From Rhodospirillaceae bacterium (GTDB lineage: Bacteria > Pseudomonadota > Alphaproteobacteria > Rhodospirillales > 2-02-FULL-58-16), in contig DUZD01000172.1 of assembly GCA_013349695.1 (NCBI GenBank), positions 1 to 8,031 on the forward strand: DNA of 8,031 nucleotides, in the 5' to 3' direction. Under the pieces are notes generated by a model. It was not told the origin of the DNA, did no database searches, and saw only the letters and a list, made by a program, of their open reading frames with translations. Both the position numbers and the translations under genes were made by a program. Below are positions 4,842 through 8,031 of the stretch, one piece after another (positions within the stretch are counted from its first letter, which is position 1; every line of letters begins with the position of its first letter).

Positions 4842-6722
4842 TCAAAAAAGCTGATCGATGGCCTGCCTGTTGACGGTAACGGGAAAGCGCTTTTGCAAAG
4901 CGACTGCCAACTGGGCCAGAACATCCTCTCTGAGCGACTGGGCAAGCTCTTTGCCGAGCGCCTCCACGCCGGCCGGATCCGAGGCCGGATAGGAGGCCCG
5001 CACCTCCTTGAGGCGGGCGACGAAATGGCCGTCGCCGCCCTTGGCCCGCAGCGCCTCGCCGGGGTTGGCGGCGAAAAGTCCGGCGATCAGGTCTTTGGGC
5101 AGCTCGGCCGGCGCTCCCTCGCCAAAGCGGGTGAAGGCTTCGGTGGTGGTGACGCGGCGCCCGCTTTCGGCGGCGATGGTGGCCAATTCGGCGCCGCCGT
5201 TGAGGCGTTCGAGAAAGTTTTGCGCCATCTTTTCCGCCGCCTCGGCACGCTTCTCAGCTTTCCAGGCGGCGGTGATTTCGGTCTTCACCGCGTCGATGGG
5301 GCGCGGGGCGGGCGCAACGACGCGGTCGACCCGGACGATGAAATAGCCGTCGGCGCCCGCTTCCGTCAGTGGGCTTTCCAAATTTTCCGACATGGCGAAA
5401 GCGGTCTCTATGAACGGTCTCGTCGGCAGGCCCTTGATCTTGACGCCGGCGGCGTCGCGGCCCTGAGCGTCGATGGCGTCGATCTTGATCAGTTTCAGAT
5501 CCAGTCTCGACGCCGCTTCCTCCAGCGTCGCGCCGCCGCCCAGTTCGTCCTCCAGATTGTTGGCCAGGCTGAACAGGCTGTCGACGGCCTTTTCCCTGGC
5601 GATATCCTGGGTCAGCTCTTGGCGCGCCTCGGCTAGCGTCCGCTGGCCGCCCTTTTCGATGCCCACGACCTGGATCAGGTGCCAGCCCAACGGACTTTTC
5701 AGCGGCCCGCCGACGCCGTCCTCGGAGAGCGTAAAAACCGTCTCGGCCAGTTCGGGTAGGAGCTGCCCGCGGGTCATGGCGCCGATATCCAGGGCATCGG
5801 CATCCATTCCCGCCATATCTTTCGCCACTTCGGCGAAACCGGCGCCCCCGGCGAGCCTTTGGCGGGCTTTTTTGGCTTTGTCTTCGTCGTTGAACAGCAT
5901 TTGCCGCAACCGCCGCCGTTGCGGCTGGTTGAATTCGTCTTGCCGCTGCTCGAAGGCCTCTGTCAGTTGCGTTTCGGAGACGGCGATTTCCTTTGCCAGC
6001 TCCTCGGCGTCGATGGTTACGACGGTAAGCGCCCGGTATCCGGGGGCCATGAAACGGGCGGTATTGCCGCGGTGGAACTCCTCGAGGGCGGCGGCATCGG
6101 GCTCGGCGATGCCGGTCATGGTCAGATCGGCGATCTTGATGAACTCGGCGATCCGCTGTTCCCGGCGGTGCCGGTAGACGGCCTCGACAAGGGTTTTTGG
6201 CGCTTCGCCGCCGGCGAAGACGCTCTTCAGGAACTGAGCGCGGGCCAGATCCTCCCGGACAATGGAACCGTACCGCTGTTCCGACATCCCGACGGAAGAA
6301 AGAATCTGCCTGAACCGGTTCCGGTCGAACTCGCCCAAAACACCGCGAAAGGAGGGGTCGCCGCGAATCTCGGCGGCCACCAGATTGTCGCTGATGACAA
6401 TGCCCAGGTCATCGGCGCCGAGGCCGTAAAGAAGGCGCGTGATCATCCGTTCGAGCACCTGCTCGGTAAGGCCAATGGCTCGCGCCTGATCCCGGTCGAA
6501 ACGGTCTCCGAAGACGGGCGCGAGACGGGTCATTTCGCGTTGGAACTCGGTATTGAATTGGTCGGGCGGAATCTTCACCCCGCCGACAAGGGCGACGGAG
6601 GTGGTGGCGCCGCCGCCGCTAAAAATATCGCCGATGCCCCAAACGGCGAAGCTGATGACAAGAAGGCCAAGGAAACCCTTGACGACGATGCCGGTGGAAT
6701 GCTTGCGGATGGCTTCCAGCAT
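4842..6722 (-). CDS. ppiD: Peptidylprolyl isomerase, PpiD/SurA-type membrane foldase
   Basis: The product has 626 residues, the usual size of PpiD. Residues 12-30 are a single hydrophobic segment after a short basic N-terminus, giving an N-in anchor with the bulk in the periplasm. Residues about 38-190 match the SurA-N-like chaperone region. Residues about 265-355 are the parvulin-type rotamase domain: QPQRRRLRQMLF at its start, ELAETVFTL in the middle and PLGWHLIQV at its end. A long helical C-terminal region follows. The family assists folding of outer-membrane and secreted proteins at the exit of the Sec channel. I chose the ATG at 6722, which puts the membrane anchor directly at the N-terminus; longer frames add a non-conserved leader that would overlap the predicted promoter. 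The ribosome binding site is weak. It is the first gene of a ppiD-trpE unit, divergent from tpiA. Confidence 0.9.
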   Translation of the reverse strand: MLEAIRKHSTGIVVKGFLGLLVISFAVWGIGDIFSGGGATTSVALVGGVKIPPDQFNTEFQREMTRLAPVFGDRFDRDQARAIGLTEQVLERMITRLLYGLGADDLGIVISDNLVAAEIRGDPSFRGVLGEFDRNRFRQILSSVGMSEQRYGSIVREDLARAQFLKSVFAGGEAPKTLVEAVYRHRREQRIAEFIKIADLTMTGIAEPDAAALEEFHRGNTARFMAPGYRALTVVTIDAEELAKEIAVSETQLTEAFEQRQDEFNQPQRRRLRQMLFNDEDKAKKARQRLAGGAGFAEVAKDMAGMDADALDIGAMTRGQLLPELAETVFTLSEDGVGGPLKSPLGWHLIQVVGIEKGGQRTLAEARQELTQDIAREKAVDSLFSLANNLEDELGGGATLEEAASRLDLKLIKIDAIDAQGRDAAGVKIKGLPTRPFIETAFAMSENLESPLTEAGADGYFIVRVDRVVAPAPRPIDAVKTEITAAWKAEKRAEAAEKMAQNFLERLNGGAELATIAAESGRRVTTTEAFTRFGEGAPAELPKDLIAGLFAANPGEALRAKGGDGHFVARLKEVRASYPASDPAGVEALGKELAQSLREDVLAQLAVALQKRFPVTVNRQAIDQLF

Positions 6723-6786
6723 GAAAAAAACGGCCTGGTCAGGGAGAATTAAGCGTTTGCCGATGCCGCCCAGGGCGGAGAGCGGC

Positions 6787-6815
6787 ATCATAGAAGCGCC
6801 GCCACCCCGCCGCAA
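6787..6815 (-). promoter_or_regulatory. Predicted sigma-70 promoter for ppiD-trpE
   Basis: On the minus strand, TTGCGG (6815-6810) is followed after exactly 17 bp by TATGAT (6792-6787), one base from the consensus -10. Transcription would start near 6780, leaving a leader of about 58 nt before the ppiD ATG at 6722. This is a pattern match only. Confidence 0.5.
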
Positions 6816-6902
6816 CCTGGGAATCGTCCTTGCCGGGCGGGAAATCCGTCCCCGTCCCTAGTGGCCCGCCCGAGCCTCGCCGCCCCCACACTTTAGTTGT
6901 TG

Positions 6903-6931
6903 TTGAGACGGCTTGGCGACTGTGCTAAAGA
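6903..6931 (+). promoter_or_regulatory. Predicted sigma-70 promoter for tpiA
   Basis: TTGAGA (6903-6908) and TAAAGA (6926-6931) are separated by 17 bp. Transcription would start near 6938, about 48 nt before the tpiA start codon. It is divergent from the predicted ppiD promoter and does not overlap it. This is a pattern match only. Confidence 0.45.
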
Positions 6932-6971
6932 GGCGCCTTCGCGAGATCGATCCCAGTTCGGAAATAAAATC

Positions 6972-6976
6972 AAGGA
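6972..6976 (+). promoter_or_regulatory. Ribosome binding site that fixes the tpiA TTG start
   Basis: AAGGA lies 9 bases before the TTG at 6986. No ATG or GTG is available in this frame between it and the conserved GNWKMN motif at residues 11-16, so this site supports the TTG as the real start. Confidence 0.65.
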
Positions 6977-6985
6977 ACCAAAGTC

Positions 6986-7759
6986 TTGCCAGATACCCAC
7001 CGCCCTCTGATCGCCGGCAACTGGAAAATGAACACTTTGCAGGCCGACGGAGTTGCCCTCGCCACCGACTTGGCGGAACTTTACCAGGCCACGTCCGAGC
7101 CTATTTTCGAGATGCTCCTGGCGCCGCCCTTTCCGCTCATCGCCAAGGTTGGCGAGGCCATCGCCGGATCCGGCCTGTCCCTGGGCGGCCAGGATTGCCA
7201 TCGCTTGTCGAAGGGCGCCCATACCGGGGATGTCAGCGCCGTCTTGCTGGCGGACCTGGGTTGCCGCTATGCCATCGTCGGCCATTCCGAGCGCCGCGCC
7301 AACCACGGCGAGACCGACGCCGACGTCATGGCCAAGGCCGCCGCCGCCCATAAAGCCGGTATCGGCGCCATTATCTGCGTCGGTGAAACGCAAGAAGAGC
7401 ACGAGGACGACAAATCCATAGACGTCGTCAAGGCTCAAATCGCCGGCTCGGTGCCGGACGGAGCCACCGCCGCCAACACCGTTATCGCCTATGAGCCCGT
7501 TTGGGCCATCGGCAGCGGACGGACGCCCAGCCCGGCAAGTGTCCAGGATATGCACGATTTCATCCGCGGTGAATTGGCGGCGCGGCTGGACGGCGAAACG
7601 GCCGACGACATCCGCATCCTCTACGGCGGCTCCATGACGCCCAACAACGCCGTGGAATTCCTGCGCCTGCCGGATGTCGACGGCGGCCTGATCGGTGGCG
7701 CCAGCCTGACCGCCGAGGACTTCTGGGCCGTTGCCCAATGTTACCCCTTAGCGACTTAG
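6986..7759 (+). CDS. tpiA: Triosephosphate isomerase
   Basis: The enzyme interconverts dihydroxyacetone phosphate and glyceraldehyde 3-phosphate in glycolysis and gluconeogenesis, in the cytosol, as a TIM-barrel dimer. The 257-residue length is normal. The active-site residues are all present: Asn12 and Lys14 in GNWKMN, His100 in GHSERR (99-104), and the catalytic base Glu170 in AYEPVWAIGSG (168-178). CVGET (131-135) and the phosphate-binding YGGSM (213-217) and GGLIGGASL (233-241) are also intact. Translation starts at a TTG, which usually lowers initiation efficiency, but with a good AAGGA site. In many alphaproteobacteria secG follows tpiA; no secG is visible in the 272 bases after it. Confidence 0.97.
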   Translation: MPDTHRPLIAGNWKMNTLQADGVALATDLAELYQATSEPIFEMLLAPPFPLIAKVGEAIAGSGLSLGGQDCHRLSKGAHTGDVSAVLLADLGCRYAIVGHSERRANHGETDADVMAKAAAAHKAGIGAIICVGETQEEHEDDKSIDVVKAQIAGSVPDGATAANTVIAYEPVWAIGSGRTPSPASVQDMHDFIRGELAARLDGETADDIRILYGGSMTPNNAVEFLRLPDVDGGLIGGASLTAEDFWAVAQCYPLAT

Positions 7760-8031
7760 CGGCGGCTTGAAGTCGGTACTGGTCAAAACGGCGAAGGTTT
7801 ATTCCCCTTGCGTCCGGCGCCATAATATCCCGAGGCCCGCCGGAGTTCATCGCACCTTCTTTTCCTCCGCGCTCCGCGTCCCTCCGCGCTTCCGCGTTTC
7901 AAATTCCCTAACCCCAATTATTCATGATAGCCATCGGATTTGAGCGAGACGAGCGGTATTGGCCGGGTTGACGGCGGTTTTTCGAGACGGGTTTTTCACA
8001 ACAGGGTTGGAGGTTGACGTTCGGGGTTCAT
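7760..8031. other. Intergenic stretch with no supported gene
   Basis: I see no coding frame of convincing length on either strand. It contains an imperfect CTCCGCG repeat cluster (7865-7896), an A/T-richer patch (7897-7930), and a short near-repeat of GACGGCGGTTTTTC (7970-7983) at 7986-7997. No clear intrinsic terminator for tpiA is visible: the CGACTT/AAGTCG inverted repeat at its stop codon has no T-tract. Confidence 0.6.
7865..7896. repeat. Short CTCCGCG repeat cluster
   Basis: CTCCGCG occurs at 7865-7871, 7872-7878 and 7882-7888, and a variant CTTCCGCG follows at 7889-7896. It resembles low-complexity dispersed intergenic repeats of the 'CTCCGCGT' kind found in many bacterial genomes; whether it is dispersed in this genome cannot be seen here. 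Confidence 0.5.

Noticed and set aside
4800..5636. Long plus-strand open frame (278 codons) opposite ppiD
   Set aside because: It lies antisense to a confidently identified gene. The peptide is Gly/Ala/Arg-rich without motifs, as expected from the reverse strand of GC-rich coding DNA.
5859..6752. Long plus-strand open frame (297 codons) opposite ppiD
   Set aside because: Its reading is a complement shadow of ppiD codons, with no recognisable domain and no ribosome binding site.
6893..7738. Minus-strand open frame (281 codons) opposite tpiA
   Set aside because: It is antisense to an intact tpiA with all catalytic residues; the low-complexity Gly-rich peptide indicates a shadow frame.
7752..7775. 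Terminator for tpiA from the CGACTT/AAGTCG inverted repeat
   Set aside because: The loop is 12 bases, the stem overlaps the stop codon and no T-tract follows.
7855..7900. CRISPR-like array
   Set aside because: The units are 7-8 bases and adjacent or nearly so, without spacers of 25-40 bp.
7999..8031. Minus-strand gene starting from the CAT at the right edge
   Set aside because: Reading from that ATG gives only 11 codons before a stop.

Overview
This window reads as a piece of a GC-rich alphaproteobacterial chromosome, most likely from Rhodospirillales or a relative. The evidence is the strong G/C bias at third codon positions over most of the window and the layout of divergent tpiA and ppiD-like genes with trpE directly behind ppiD, which I recall as common in that group. 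The taxonomic call is inference; no rRNA or tRNA gene is present.

Left edge (1-1090): a compositionally different, less GC-rich stretch. It holds the 3' part of a putative zinc metallopeptidase whose reading frame runs off the left edge, then the N-terminal third of a DUF4336-type protein. That second gene stops making sense near base 1090. The sequence then continues, in another frame, with what looks like the C-terminal end of an unrelated host gene (1079-1213). This looks like a recombination or insertion scar.

Centre left (1217-2889): a two-gene unit coding for a TerB-like protein and a membrane-anchored divergent polysaccharide deacetylase (YibQ/DUF610 family), overlapping by 3 bases. 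Next comes a small copper-responsive unit (2893-3247): a promoter with the 19-bp spacer and dyad typical of MerR-family CueR/HmrR control, a structured leader with a repeated palindrome, and a CopZ-like HMA-domain chaperone.

Centre right (3283-6985, minus strand): a promoter, then a PpiD/SurA-type periplasmic foldase gene, then trpE 10 bp behind it and an intrinsic terminator. trpG, normally expected after trpE, is absent here. On the plus strand, tpiA (triosephosphate isomerase, TTG start) is transcribed divergently from its own promoter. The last 272 bases carry no gene that I can support.

Most of the window is ordinary housekeeping sequence. The parts worth a second look are the scar at about 1090, the unusual HExxH protein beside it, and the regulatory region of the copper chaperone. 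I do not see strong evidence for a wholly new system.
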